64,000 bases of DNA from Atrina japonica (GCA_030159075.1 BROG01000028.1:1547501-1611500), one strand, 5' to 3'; shown: positions 46,815-59,050, numbered from the stretch's first letter. Made by a program: numbers and translations. Notes: generated from the sequence alone by a model not told the origin.

Positions 46815-46892
46815 CCTAACACATTCACCCCTATGGACTTGCCAGAGTCATTGATTTATGGAAGAGTTTATTGTTTCTCAGGGGTTAATATC
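46815..46892. mobile_element. Palindromic MITE (TTAACYCATTCRCCCCT family), degenerate
   Basis: cctaacacattcaccccta to ctcaggggttaata with gagtcattgatttatgg between. Confidence 0.6.
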
Positions 46893-46989
46893 CATGCTTT
46901 TTACTTTGAACTGTACCTGTATCAGTATCATAGTTCAACATTAGGAGTACTAGCTGTCATGGATATCATTTAGTAAATTTGTCAGTTTG

Positions 46990-48070
46990 GTGTGGTGTAC
47001 GTAGGTATACAACAACTTTACATGTAGATGCTTAGGAATAGATGTATAATGTAAGAATGAATTAACAGAAATTTAAAATTCAATTGTTGAATGGATTGCA
47101 TCAAAATTAAAATGAAATAATTTACCAAGATTATAAAGTTATTGGTTATTGTATCATAATCCAAACTGGAAATATTGCACTTTATATGTAAGCTGGACAG
47201 AATTACAGACAGATAGACAGACAGACAGACAGATGAACAGACAGAGGGACTATCCAAACTCTAGAGTAGATGCCCCTCGGCGGACCTTTCAGGTTGGGGG
47301 GGGGGGCATAAAAAATGAAATATTAAGTGTTGCCAGTGTGTAACACTTTCACTTTACAATGTAAATACCAACGTGAGGCTCAACAATATAAACTATGAAT
47401 TACAGTGCAGTTCATAACAGGGATAATATCATTGACTGAAGAAGTAGATAGTTCATTCTCCTTGGCATTTAATATCAAGGCTTGTGTCACTCTGCACATT
47501 ACAGCTGATGGAACTTTATGATTTATAGATCTGAATAAATTCCAAGTCCATTTTATCCTTTATAGAAACAGAAATAGGGCAATAAATCTTACAGCGTACA
47601 TCAGTAATGATAATGTTCAAAGACAGACTGAGGAAACACTTGGGATACTCTGATGAGAGATTTTGATTCTGATGTTGTGTGTAGTTTAGATGCAAAAGAA
47701 ATCTCAGGGGTCAAGAGTCATTGACTAAATGACCGAAAGGCTTATGACTGTTGTACATTGATACTGGATACAAGTAAATATAGGACATTTCAGCATTGAT
47801 TACTAAGTCATCATTTCGATACATACAAATGAGTTATGTATATTTAGATGACACAAATGTTTTGTTTCCTGTTGTCTTTTTTTGTTTTAAGGAATTGTGT
47901 TGAGTTTCCATTTATTTTGGGACTGCTTGTTCCTTGAGAGCATTCACCCCACAGACAGACAGTTCAGGGTTAGATGCCCAGATAGGTCAGATCTAAAATA
48001 CTAACTGACTGACTATTCTGTAACAGACATACATGTACAAATGTATCAGATCTTAAAGATCTTCTGTTGA
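46990..48070. other. No gene seen; (ACAG)n and G-run
   Basis: Contains an (AGAC)n run at about 47,205-47,240 and a 10-G run at 47,297. Otherwise unassigned AT-rich DNA. Confidence 0.5.
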
Positions 48071-48071
48071 A

Positions 48072-48265
48072 TCATATACATGTATACTGATTGTGACAGG
48101 AGTCCCCCCTCGCAGTTGCTGTTGAATTGTCTTACTGATTGTGACAGGAGTTAACTCCCCTGTTACTGTTGAATTGTCTGTACTGACAGTAGCTGTTCAA
48201 TTACTGTACTGATTGTGACAGGAGTTAGCTTCCCTATAGCTTTTGAATCTTTTATTCTGATTGTG
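48072..48265 (+). repeat. Short tandem repeat, about 60-70 bp x3
   Basis: ctgattgtgacaggagt recurs three times (about 48,088, 48,136 and 48,211), followed by gttgaattgtctta or close variants. Diverged. Confidence 0.8.
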
Positions 48266-49044
48266 TAAGAATCTTCCACATTCTCCTCTCAATTTTTCAC
48301 TTTTTATATGCCATGAATTCCATTTTTGAATGTAGAAAAAGTTTAAAGAAATTCTTAATAATAGTACAATGCATATACCTATTAACACTGCTGAAGTACA
48401 TGTACATGTAGATGAATTCATTTAGACATCAGTTGAATAGACAATACCATGTAGATACCAAGGGATGACAGGTTTCCTGGAACTATTTAATGCAGAATTT
48501 TTGTTTAATCTAATATCATAGAGACTGTAGATATACATTGTACTGCACATGGTAATACTTTTTCTGATTTGATAACTTAAGATTTTGTGGTTTTCGTATC
48601 TAGATCAGCTCTAGCAGTGGTTTACATATGTTTCAGCACTTGCGATTTTTGTTTTTGTAAAAGTTTAGTTTGATTTGAAAGCCTATACAATGTAGATTAT
48701 AGGGTGATGCCACTTACAGATATTTGAGTTTTATACATGTACATAAGATAAAGTTGGGATGAAAAGGGGCAGATTGGTTGACGTTATAGTTGATTTCATA
48801 TTCACGAGCTATTTCTGGCTAAGACTACTGTGCTATGAACTCGATTTAGTACTTATGTGGTTTAAGTCTAACTTTCCGTATAACTGGTTTCCTGTCATAT
48901 AGATTGAAAAGGTGAAAATAAAGATTTGAAGTCATTCATTGACTCAGTATGCAAAAGATCTTTAAAGCCACATTATCTAAAATTGTGAGCAAGTTTTTGA
49001 GAAAGTTTTTTTAATAGTCATGAAATGATGATTAATAGAATTTT

Positions 49045-49225
49045 ACATGCGTGTGACAAGTGTGGAGTGGATAAGGAAATCTTCACCCAAGTATTTAGAA
49101 CCTGGTTGTCCAAGGGTCTTCTGAGTATTGGACTTGCAGATTCTTGCCATGAGAGTGGAGATTTCCCTTCTCACACAACACACCAATGTTTGATTATTTT
49201 TCTCCCATGCTTCAAGTACATGTTT
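49045..49225. mobile_element. MITE with TGTGTTGAGT-type ends, short relative
   Basis: gtgtggagtggataagga to tctcacacaacacaccaatg followed by tttgattatttttctccca, the same right-end sequence as at 19,880-19,910. About 180 bp. Confidence 0.6.
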
Positions 49226-50600
49226 ATGTACGGAAATACCAGTAAAGTTGGACATAGCTACAGCCTACTTACCGTATACACTGCATTGTCATTAGGCCTA
49301 AATAGGGCCTAGAAGCCATACGTCATAAATTGTATTGTGATGTCATATATATTGTCTGTCACTTGTCAATACTCAAGGGGGGGGGTAAAAAAAAGGAGGG
49401 GATTCTGTGAACAATGGGAGAAATATACATGTATCATGAAATAGTCAACTAAGAGTAGGAATTACCTTAGAAAGCAGTATTAGTAAAGATGCCAATAAAT
49501 GATTGATATTCATTGCTGATATGGAAACTAAAACAAAACAAAACACTACAGAAAATAAAATGTCTATGAGATGTGCCAAAAGAATGATTGGTGCCAGCTA
49601 GAAAAGTTATTAGGGCAACTTGTACCCAAGATGAATCATACCCACTGAGATAGTATGGCTTGTCTAAGACAATTCGTACCCAAGCATTAACTGGGTACAA
49701 TTTGACCCGACCCTTGGGATGCTATTTGTCTCTGACTGGGTGACTTAAATTGACTTGGGTATGAGTCATCCAGTGATCCCATAAATAAACATGGATTTAT
49801 GGACCTGTTTTAATATCTTATTCTTTGTTCTTCAAAGAGATAAATAAAATTAATAATTTCCTAGTAGATTAGATTTACTCAAAACACATTCTATTCTATA
49901 GATGTAAAATAAGGACTTGAAAATCATTTAGTTATTTTTCAAGCAGTTAAAAATAAAAAACTGGCTGCCACCATATAACTGAAAGTTGTTGCAAAACAAC
50001 AATCATCAACATTCAAAGGTTAAAAATAAACTCCAAAATTTAGATCATATACATACCGCGTATATACTTAAATAATGTACAATCTGTTATGTCATCATCT
50101 ATGGAAATTTTTACGTTTCACCTTTGTAGATTATGTTGTAATTTTTTTCACCGACGTGTTGCATTGTGGCACCCTGACTATCATTACTAATGATAATCAT
50201 GTTGTGTTATTGTTGAGATACCTGTCTTGTCAGACTTACATGTACAGCTTTGACTTGAAATATCAGTTAGCTTGGGTTGTATACATACTTTGCATATCTT
50301 TTTTACAGAAGGTTAAGTGTTGCACTGGAGTTCATAACATATGGTGATAATATCTAGTATTTTCCCCATTATGGAAACTCTGAGATGACATATGATAACA
50401 TTTGTGTCATGAGATTGGTGACATACACTATATACATAAATGTGTGTGTTTGTGTGTGTGTCTCTATAGCTATCCACAGCATAGAAGTCCCATATTAACA
50501 ATACATGTACATTGTACAAATATGATGTATATTGGGAAAGTCAGCAGTTGTATCAGGTGCCTGTTAGTTTACAGATCACACACAGTGGTGCACACACAGT
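49226..50600. other. No gene recognised
   Basis: A SINE family A fragment (ggctgccaccatataactga) at about 49,960-49,995 and scattered AT-rich DNA. Short ORFs at 49,467-49,700 (minus) and 50,075-50,347 (plus) look accidental. Confidence 0.45.
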
Positions 50601-50601
50601 G

Positions 50602-50603
<2 letters not shown>

Positions 50604-50641
<38 letters not shown>
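50604..50641. repeat. (CA)n microsatellite
   Basis: About 19 CA units preceded by imperfect CACAC/GTG runs. Confidence 0.95.
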
Positions 50642-50643
<2 letters not shown>

Positions 50644-50969
50644 CAATGGTGTGCAGTTCGAATCACAGGAGCGTCATTTGACAAGGGAAAAGTTACATTA
50701 TGTGTAGAAGAATTAGTTTCAGTTCAACTCTCAAAGCTTCTACTTGTGTTGTGCGGCCAATATACCACCACGCAACACCACCACCTAGCCACTTTGAGTT
50801 GTAAACATGGTTATAATTATTGACTTGACAATGTAATTTTTGTCACATTTTTTTTTCTTCAGCTATGATATTAAATGGTTATACATCAATGTTTATATAA
50901 AGCTGTATAACATGTGTTGCACTTTTCTTTTGTGTCCAGTAGTCATTTGTAAAACAATTTATCTTCCAA

Positions 50970-50972
<3 letters not shown>

Positions 50973-51017
<45 letters not shown>

Positions 51018-51030
51018 TACACACACACAT
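50973..51030. repeat. (TA)n-(CA)n microsatellite
   Basis: A TA array continues into ACACAC/ATATAC. Confidence 0.95.
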
Positions 51031-51349
51031 GTATTCAATGGAATCTCGTTAGGTCGAAATCGGATGAGTCAAAATTCTGTATATATATATATACGTACAG
51101 AGCTCCAAATAAGGGGAGTAAGAGGGTATTTACCCTGTAAAAATTTGAAAATCAGCTTTCGAATTCAGAACAGGGGTGAAATTACTCATTGGAAATTGAA
51201 GTAACAAATTGTAATAGTGACAATTTATATATAATTATGTAAAACACACTTTAGATATTTAAAAATACACTTTAAGAATTTGAATTAACCTTTTAAATTT
51301 TATTTCTGGGAGTGAAATACCCTTTACCTGTAAATCTTATCTGGAGATT

Positions 51350-51410
51350 GTTTATTTGTTTGTTTATTGTTGTTTAACTTCCCACTCAAGAATCTTTCAC
51401 TTAACTGGAG

Positions 51411-51411
<1 letters not shown>
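51350..51411 (-). mobile_element. SINE family B 3' tail fragment
   Basis: tgtttattgttgtttaactt and cccactcaagaatctttcac are the reverse complement of the family B tail at 56,380-56,430. The fragment ends next to the 51,415 TA microsatellite. Confidence 0.75.

Positions 51412-51414
<3 letters not shown>

Positions 51415-51493
<79 letters not shown>
51415..51493. repeat. (TA)n microsatellite
   Basis: About 38 TA units next to a SINE tail. Confidence 0.97.
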
Positions 51494-51497
<4 letters not shown>

Positions 51498-51581
51498 CAT
51501 GCATACACACACATTTTTATAGGATGACTGCATTGATTTTAAAGCATTACTGATACTGTATAGGAGAAGAAAAGCTCAGTG

Positions 51582-51815
51582 CAGGGATTTTCCAACCTCC
51601 AAAATTATGGGTCCAGGGTCCGGAAAATCAGGAAAAAATACAACATTTTACTTATAAAGAAACACTTGATTTGATACATTTGTATGAAAATACTTTACTT
51701 TTTATTTCGAATTTCAGAATTGGGAATTTTTGTATAATTTTGGAAAAATACAAGCGTTTTTGCTTTGGGAATGGGTCCTGTACTCTGACCCAAAATAAGC
51801 CTAGAAAAATCCCTG
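51582..51815. mobile_element. MITE with CAGGGATTTTYC ends and 5-bp TSD
   Basis: 234 bp. Ends cagggattttccaacct and cctagaaaaatccctg. Flanks cagtg and caatg match at 4 of 5 positions. Related by ends and by TSD length to the element at 11,439. Confidence 0.75.
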
Positions 51816-52329
51816 CAATGTGTTGATAAATTTGTGAATTAAAAAACTGTGAACAGATCTTGTATATACTAGTATACTGCTATGCAAAATGTATGCTGCA
51901 ATTGCCAGTTCTGATGTTATTTTTAAAGCTACTCTGTATCCGGCATTATCCGCAAAGTCCTGTATTTCCCTAAAGTGTTTAACTCATTTGTCCGTAATTC
52001 CTTGCTTTTGAAGGTTTGGTGAGTTAAAAGGTATGAATCAGTACAGGGAATCAAACCTGTGGCTTTCAGGGGTTGATTCAGTTAATATCATATACAAAAT
52101 ATTACAGTGTAGGCCTTACATATAAGACATTGACTAATGACTACAGAAATGACCAGAGAAATCTGACAATCTGAAAAAAATATCACATCTGTCAACAATG
52201 AACAAAATATATTATGATTTATAAAGATTGTATATCGTTTAGACCTTAGTTTTCCAACTGACTTACTTTTCAAAACATTCCTGCTCAAGGAGGTGTGACA
52301 ACACAGCTGATGGTTAATCTGATGACCTA

Positions 52330-52875
52330 TTTCACACTATTTACTTATAGAGGTGTAAGATTATTTAGGAATAAAAATGAGAAGTAATGTCACATGTAAA
52401 GTGATATTTATTACTGTTAGAGATATAAGATTATATATGTAACATAAGTAGTGTTAAATGTAATGTTAGATGTACATGTAGCATCAGTATATACTACTCT
52501 GGGAGAGGTATAAGATTATATATGTAACATGTAACATAAGTATTGTTAAAAGTAATGTTAGATGTACAACTAACATCAGTATAAACTACTCTGGGAGAGG
52601 TATAAGATTATATATGTAACATGTAACATAAGTAATGTTAATTGTAATGTTAAATGTACAACTAACATCAGTATAAACTACTCTGGGAGAGGTATAAGAT
52701 TATATATGTAACATGTAACATAAGTAATGTTAAATGTAATGTTAGATGTACAACTAACATCAGTATTTGAGTATATACTACTTTGGGAGAGGTATAAGAT
52801 TATATGTACTTTGTCATATAAGTAGTGTCAAATAAATGTAATGTGGTACATGTATATACTATATTACTAGGAGAG
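52330..52875 (+). repeat. 92-bp minisatellite
   Basis: agaggtataagattatat starts at 52,504, 52,596 and 52,688 (92-bp period), then 52,788 (100 bp), with degenerate units from about 52,350. The interior includes gtaacatgtaacataagta. Confidence 0.9.
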
Positions 52876-53061
52876 GTAAGTGGTTATGGTATGACAACTG
52901 AACCTGTCTTGAAAGACCACATTTTGAAAACCATAAAGGGTGGTCTCTCAAGGTGGCATCCATTGTATTACATTAGTGTGGTATGTGTAATGTTTAGTGG
53001 GAAAGATACTCCCCTAGGCCTAGTGCAGAGGTATAAGATCATGATTTATGTAGATGTAAAT

Positions 53062-53283
53062 ATACAGTTTACATGTACAGTGTTCAATCTAGACCGCGCC
53101 ATTGCGTCAATGGTAAATATACTGTATACATGTACAGTGTTCAATCTAGGCCGCGCCATTGCGTCAATGGTAAATATACTGTATACATGTACAGTGTTCA
53201 ATCTAGGCCGCGCCATTGCGTCAATGGTAAATATACTGTATACATGTACAGTGTTCAATCTAGGCCGCGCCATTGCGTCAATG
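53062..53283 (+). repeat. 57-bp tandem array built from a transposon end
   Basis: Four units at 53078, 53135, 53192 and 53249, each beginning CAGTGTTCAATCTAGRCCGC, which is the terminal inverted repeat of the adjacent hAT-like element, plus gcgtcaatggtaaatatact. The last unit is the element's own left end. The 57-bp period keeps frames open on both strands, so the small ORFs here are by-products. Confidence 0.9.
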
Positions 53284-54165
53284 GCCCACTGAAATCAGAC
53301 ATGGCGCAATTAAAATTCAGTGATGGGCCACTCCGGCGCAATGCTAATCTTCCCAGTGATAACTTTATTTCAATTAAATGTCCGTGTATAAGCTAAAATA
53401 ATACCTTGAAATGTAAAATCGTGGATAGTCTAATGCGAATAATTCAAGCCCGCTTTGTTTCCGATTATCTCCATACTACGCTAGGTAAATGCAGTGATCG
53501 AAGTGAATGGAATATAACGACTGAATATTTGGGTTATGGATAGTCTTGAGCAATCCACATAGCCGGAAGTAACTGCCTGTCATTATTAGTTAAAACAAGG
53601 CTTCACTGTCCGAGTCTGCCAAACGCTTAAGGTCTGCTATATGCTGTCAAGCGTTTTATGTGCTGCGCCCATGTGCAGACGACGTTTTTCTCTCTGTCAA
53701 AATTTAAAAACATGAAGAGAATATCGGACTTTTTCTCAGTCACCCAGAGTTCTAAAAAAACTCGAAATGATATTCAAAACAACCCAAGTTAGTTATCAAG
53801 TGAAAAAACAGTAGAAAAATCAGAATCTGTCTCTGAGAATCAGAAACGAAAGTTTCAAAATCAGTGGTTACACGACGAACGTTTTAAAAACTGGTTGACT
53901 TATGATGACAAATCTTGTACCATGAACTATAGTGTATGCACAAAATTTTAAAAAGTAAATCCCTTCACTACAGGATGTACCAATTTTTGTATATTGGTGA
54001 ACAATGTACATGGACAGTTATGATGGTTACAGTAAACTCTAAACTCATCACAATTGGTCAGATTTTCTTTATAAGTTATGGCCCCTTCCTTTTGAAAATC
54101 GCCCACTGATTTTAATAGCATGGGCCCGTCTGGTCCCCTTGGTCGTGGTCCTAGATTGAACACTG
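53249..54165 (+). mobile_element. Defective hAT-like element, sister of 6199-7101
   Basis: The 917-bp interior matches the 6.2-kb copy in reverse. Ends CAGTGTTCAATCTAGG and CTAGATTGAACACTG. From ATG 53712 it reads [20 protein letters not shown], then a stop after NNPS where the other copy reads on. Further on EKSE-, [18 protein letters not shown] and a Cys-x2-Cys-type block remain. Flanking catgta/catgtg match at 5 of 6. No catalytic domain. Confidence 0.75.
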
Positions 54166-54442
54166 CATGTGTAAGTTACCGGTATGTCATATCAGGGAGG
54201 TTCATTGGCAGCTTTTGGGTCACATTACAGGACCCATTCCAAATGCCAAAATGACTTTTATTTTCCCCCAAAATATGTACAAAAGTTTCAAAATTTCAAA
54301 TTAAATATTTTTGTAATTTAGGAGTTAGGGAAATCCCCACTTATGATAGGTGATATATATTCGTATAACAATGTATATACAGTGTATGTAGGATTTCTGT
54401 ATCATACAGAATGCTGCACTTTGATTATGACTCCTTAATTAC

Positions 54443-55109
54443 GGGCGAATTTGTTGTACAGAAACTGGTTTTAGTTTTGAACCAGTTTAGTAAACTTTCC
54501 ATTTGTTAACTAAACTGGTTTTAAATTGGTTCAAAACCAAAACTGGTTTTTCATTTGTTTTCTCTTAAACCCAAACTAGTTTATCAAACCATTCAAACTG
54601 CTTCATGGGGTGGTTTAGTAGGTTTATGAAAGTTTGTTGCTACAACAACATGGCGGCGACAACATGGGCCAGTACTAGTACCGAATACTTTGTGTGTGTC
54701 TTTTAGGTATTTTGTGTACTTGGGCAGTAAAACTGTACCCATACTGACAGAGAGATGTTTTACAATATTAAAACGGTGATTAATTCAAACTCCAAGTTGA
54801 TCAGCTGATTTTTACAATATTTTCATTTAAGGAAACTTGCAATGGTGATTTTGGTTTTTTTTTTTAGCATATTAACGCCTGGATATTCAAAATGGGGATC
54901 AATCAGCTAATAAATACTGATAAGATTAATACTCTTTTTTGTATAATTAGCCATTTATTTTTAGGATAAAAAAGCGACTGTTTACCTCTTTCTGTCGGTT
55001 TCGTAAACTTCATTTGTTTGCATAGACTTTCAGTTTTTTGTTTGTTGCGTAAAACCATTTAAAACCATAAACCGAAACTTAAACCAGTTTATTTGCAACA
55101 AATTCGCCC
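54443..55109. mobile_element. 667-bp MITE with GGGCGAATTTGTTG ends and TAC TSD
   Basis: Inverted ends gggcgaatttgttgtaca and tgcaacaaattcgccc, flanked by TAC on both sides (54440-54442, 55110-55112). The interior is full of aaactggttt/aaaccagttt inverted motifs, so each strand could fold repeatedly. No transposase ORF. Confidence 0.8.
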
Positions 55110-55127
55110 TACACATATGTACTCTGG

Positions 55128-56095
55128 AATTATCAAACACGTAAAACGTTGTAAAAGATCTTTTTTTGAAGTTGTTTGTTTTATTAGAGTTTAAGTTTTC
55201 CCGTACCTTAAAAAATCCAGCTGTTTTTCCATATGCAATGACTTTTCAGATAAACTCTTTCGCCTTATCAAATGTACTTCGTAATTCGGTCAGGGGATCT
55301 CGGTCCTTTACGCGCTCAGACTATATTGAGTCAGCCAATTTTTATGTGTTTTGTATTTATTTTTAAAATATGTGATATGATTTTTATTGGAAAGTGCATG
55401 TATTATGTAAAATATAAGATTTTCAATGTTATTGTAAATACCTGAAGAAAATTAGATGAATACATGTACATGAATAAATATACATTTAGGTCAATAAAAG
55501 AAAAATTTTTCTATCTTTAATGTTACCCTGAATGCTGACATTGACAAAATCAAAACAATATAACTGTGAAAAGTATGCATATCTCATGTTTTACAATCAT
55601 GCCGCCATGTCCGGTGGAGTTGGGCAGTTCATGATCATATGAGTCAAGAATGATAAAGGAGGGAATGCGATGGGACAAGTTAAAAATGGGTCGAGATCAC
55701 CTGATATACCCGGCACGTGGGCAATTTCAGAAACAAATATTTTGAAACAAAGAAAAAGACAAACTTTGCCTGATTTAGTAGGTATGAAATGATGATGTAC
55801 GAAAATAAATGCAAAGGGTAAAAAAAGTAGAATGTATATTACATTGTAACTGCAAATAGTATTTGTTTATTGGTCACTCGGTAAATTCGTAAAAAATTAC
55901 CGAAAGGTAATTTGCAATGCTGAAAGTATGGCGGACAAAAAAATAACTGATATTACAGTTTACTTTTGGGAAGATTGTTGCAAATTTACAAATGCATTTG
56001 TTTTTCTAACCTTCAGATGGTCTCTTTGGAATTTATATGAGATAGAATATCACATAAAATGGGCATGTAATTTTTTTCACCTACGGCAGCTCATA
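55128..56095 (+). repeat. Duplicated block C, copy 2
   Basis: Twin of 29,650-30,540. The exon-like start at ATG 55607 keeps the strong gccgccATG context (MSGGVGQFMI) but meets a TGA soon after. Its 3' part reads KQRKRQTLPDLVG, where copy 1 has lost one base. Each copy therefore preserves reading frame where the other is broken, implying an intact third copy. A second conserved stretch (ITDITVYFWEDCCKF...) lies near 55,940. Confidence 0.65.
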
Positions 56096-56142
56096 TCGCT
56101 TTACAGTCACTGTTCATAAATCTTTGAATAAATCTTTGAATA

Positions 56143-56440
56143 TGAAGAGCCGACCTGAATCAGTCGGTAGTGCGCTTGACTCTTGATCGTGAGGTTGTGA
56201 GTTCGAGTCCAACAGGCGGCAGGTTGGTTTCCTGTCCTTCGGATGAGAGAGTAAAAATCAAGGTCCCGTGTCACAGTAGGTGTCAGCACGTTAAAGAACC
56301 CTCACTGCTCAATGGCCGTAAGTGCCGAGCATAGGCCAAAATTTGAAGCCCTTCACAGGCATTTGGTGACGTCTCCATATGAGTGAAAGATTCTTGAGTG
56401 GGACGTTAAACAACAATAAACAAACAATAAACAATTGAAT
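56143..56440 (+). mobile_element. tRNA-derived SINE (family B), full length
   Basis: The head has an A box (atcagtcggtagtgcgc) and B box (gagttcgagtcc), then a body with gtgtcagcacgttaaagaac, ggcatttggtgacgtctc and gattcttgagtgggacgtt, and an AAAC-rich tail. About 298 bp, head and tail complete. Used here as the reference for fragments at 43,104 and 51,350. Confidence 0.9.
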
Positions 56441-56814
56441 ATGAGTAATTATTCCTAACAGTAAAAAAAATCCACTTCTATACTCTTGTCAATTTTTTAA
56501 CCAAGTGGAATAGTAACAGGTGGTTACTAAAAAATCTGTAAAACACACCAAAAACTAAGGAATTGGTATCAAGTTATACAGTGACCCTGAAGTGCTATAT
56601 AGCGCTATGGGTCACGTTAGTGCAAATCAGTCCAGAAAGTTCAGTGCCTCACTATCTAAATCCCATTATTGTTTGGAATACTGAATATTACATATATGTG
56701 TATGTACATGTATATATAATCTGAACTATACTGTAATCTGGGTCACATGCTTGTAACTTTGCCCTACTTTTCAAAATGATGTCACCTCAAGAGATCACAA
56801 GTGCATTTTCTTTT

Positions 56815-56914
56815 GTTTAACTCATCAATTGAATCCCTGTAAAAAAAAATGGACTCTTCTGTAAATCAATGACAGACCAGTCCAAATATGTCTTGTAGGG
56901 GTGAATTGGTTAAT
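56815..56914. mobile_element. Palindromic MITE (TTAACYCATTCRCCCCT family)
   Basis: gtttaactcatcaattgaat to taggggtgaattggttaatt, with ggactcttctgtaaatcaat and gaccagtccaaat. Same orientation as the 27,544 copy. Confidence 0.7.
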
Positions 56915-57820
56915 TAAAAAAAATCCTGTAATATATGGATCTTGCATCATGTTTATTTTCTACATCAACTTCTTGTTGTGAATCTGATCAAGATGGTAAC
57001 AAAGATGTTGTGTTTTATCTGTTCCCTTTGTTCTAAAGATGATCAAACACAATCCTTGGTTTGTGAAAGTGTTCTGAGTTTTTTGGAAGGAAATAATCAG
57101 ATCAGGAACTTATAAAAGCACAGAAAAAACATACTTAACAAAATCTGTAAAATGCTTTTAGTTGAATATATCTATTTTGGTGCTAAATTTTTTTATTTTT
57201 TTTTATTTTGAGATACATGTACATGTAGATGAAGATTTTTGTCTACACTGAATTATCTTGACATTATTCAAGCAATCTTTTCCAGACATCTATACATTTT
57301 AGTCTCTGTATGTGTATGCCAATATATTTCAAGGTAAAACTTTTATCAGAAAATTCTATCAGGTAATGTAAATTTTTGTGGGGGAATGATCATTTTTGTT
57401 ACATTTTATTGAAGAAGAAAGGTGCAGACAGATAACAGGAATCTTTAGATGTTGTAGATGTTATTTTTCTTGAAATGTATCTTGTTTCGTTTTTTGGTAT
57501 TTATGTTACCAGACATGTGCATGTATAGTAATGGTTCTTATATCTGGATACTTTGGATTTTAGAATAAATTTAAATGAAGAATTCTTGATGATAAACATG
57601 CTAATCATAATGCAAATGGCTCCCCTATTTATATGTCATAGATCATTAAACATGTAAGTGCCCTTTAGGTCCATTTTTTTTAAAACTCATATAGTTTTTT
57701 ATTTTCTATATTCAAATTCAATGTTGTGTTTGTTCAGTTGTATTTGATTTGCTGTGTGAGGGAAAAAACATTTATTTTTAGGCCAATGGGTGAAAGGTTC
57801 AGGTCAGTTAGGTGGAAATG
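56915..57820. other. No recognised feature
   Basis: AT-rich non-coding sequence. Confidence 0.5.
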
Positions 57821-57822
57821 GA

Positions 57823-58183
57823 TTTTTTTTTTAATGGTGTTTTATGCCATACTAAACAATATTTCAATTACAGTGAAACTTGTATATAAAGACCCTCTTA
57901 TGGATACAACAAAACCAGTTTTTATAGGATTCACAGGTGGTCGCTATAGCAAGTTTTACTGTACTTTGTACATGGTGGTGGCCAGTTTTTAATGGTGGAG
58001 TAGAAAACCCAGTTACAATGTCCTGGGAAGAAACCACCAGCCTTCTGCAAGTAAACTGGCAAACTTTCTCACAAAAATTGGTTCAGGGTCCAGTAGGGCT
58101 CGAACCTAGGCTGACCAGAAATATATATGAGATTTCATGGTTCAAAGTGTGATGCTCTAACCACTCGGCCACGGAAGGCCTTA
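57823..58183 (-). mobile_element. tRNA-derived SINE (family A) carrying a nested MITE
   Basis: The reverse complement gives the best A box of the family (ggccgagtggttagagc) and B box (taggttcgagcccta), the body and the tail. The tail is split between the gccaccacc motif and gtatggcataaaac by the MITE at 57,869-57,964. Confidence 0.88.
57869..57964. mobile_element. Short MITE (CAGTRAAACYTG family) nested in a SINE
   Basis: Ends ttacagtgaaacttgtata and agcaagttttactgta. About 95 bp, a short form lacking most of the interior seen in other copies. It must postdate the SINE it interrupts. Confidence 0.8.
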
Positions 58184-58970
58184 GGTAGAACTGGAATCAG
58201 GATGACTTTGTCAGCTACTGTATACATGTATTTCACTTGATTTTCGAATAACTCTGTAGAGTTTTAAAAAGTTAAATTACATGTAGATGGAGTGAATCTG
58301 TAGATACATGACATATATTTGGTTTCACTGAAATAAGTACAGTGTACATACAATGGGTGAACAACCAATTTTACAGCATATGTACAATGTACATGCAGGC
58401 CTACATAATACATTTACCAATATTTTCAATGATTTTGTTCAGATTTCTTATATAGTCATATTCAGAGTTATTCCCCTTGAAATTATGCACTTAATAACAT
58501 GTACATGTAAACTTGAGGACATTCCTGATATATTATATACAATATAACATTACTTATGTCACCTGCATATGGACACTTTGTAGGGGGTACATTTGACAGT
58601 CTCGCCTGCATTTTTTGTGTGTTCTTATGCTTCAGTAGTGCTGGGACATTTTTCGACATTTCAAGTACAAACACGCATATGCATCTTTTAAAAAAGGAAA
58701 TACCAAGTGCTTGCCCTTATGTACTTGCTTTAGATACAAACCTGTATATTATGTTGGAATCTGCCACACAGTTGAGAAGTGAAATATGATTCTATGAAAG
58801 TATCCATATACATGTATGAGATATTTGAAAAATGTGTAAATGTACAATAAAGTTTAAAGAGCAAGAGAAAAATGTTCCTACGCACACAGATGTAAAACTG
58901 TTATAGAGAGGTTTCTGTTTGTACACATATATATTTAAACAAAAAACGTAGATTTGTACATCATCTAATC
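58184..58970. other. No recognised feature
   Basis: Non-coding. Short overlapping ORFs on opposite strands at 58,483-58,789 are not supported by any motif. Confidence 0.45.
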
Positions 58971-58973
58971 CCC

Positions 58974-59050
58974 CTTGGACAATAATAGACTCTACCTCAT
59001 ATCAATGATAAAGACCAGTTCAGGTATGTCTTTAGGGGTGTGTAAGTGAT
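58974..59050. mobile_element. Palindromic MITE (TTAACYCATTCRCCCCT family), decayed
   Basis: atagactctacctcatatca to ctttaggggtgtgtaagtg with aagaccagttcagg between. Only the right end is clear. Confidence 0.5.

Noticed and set aside
53046..53396. ORFs on both strands across 53 kb
   Set aside because: Produced by the 57-bp transposon-end array, whose length is a multiple of three.
56143..56230. tRNA gene at the start of SINE family B
   Set aside because: A and B boxes are present, but the sequence runs into a SINE body shared by other copies and lacks a proper acceptor stem.
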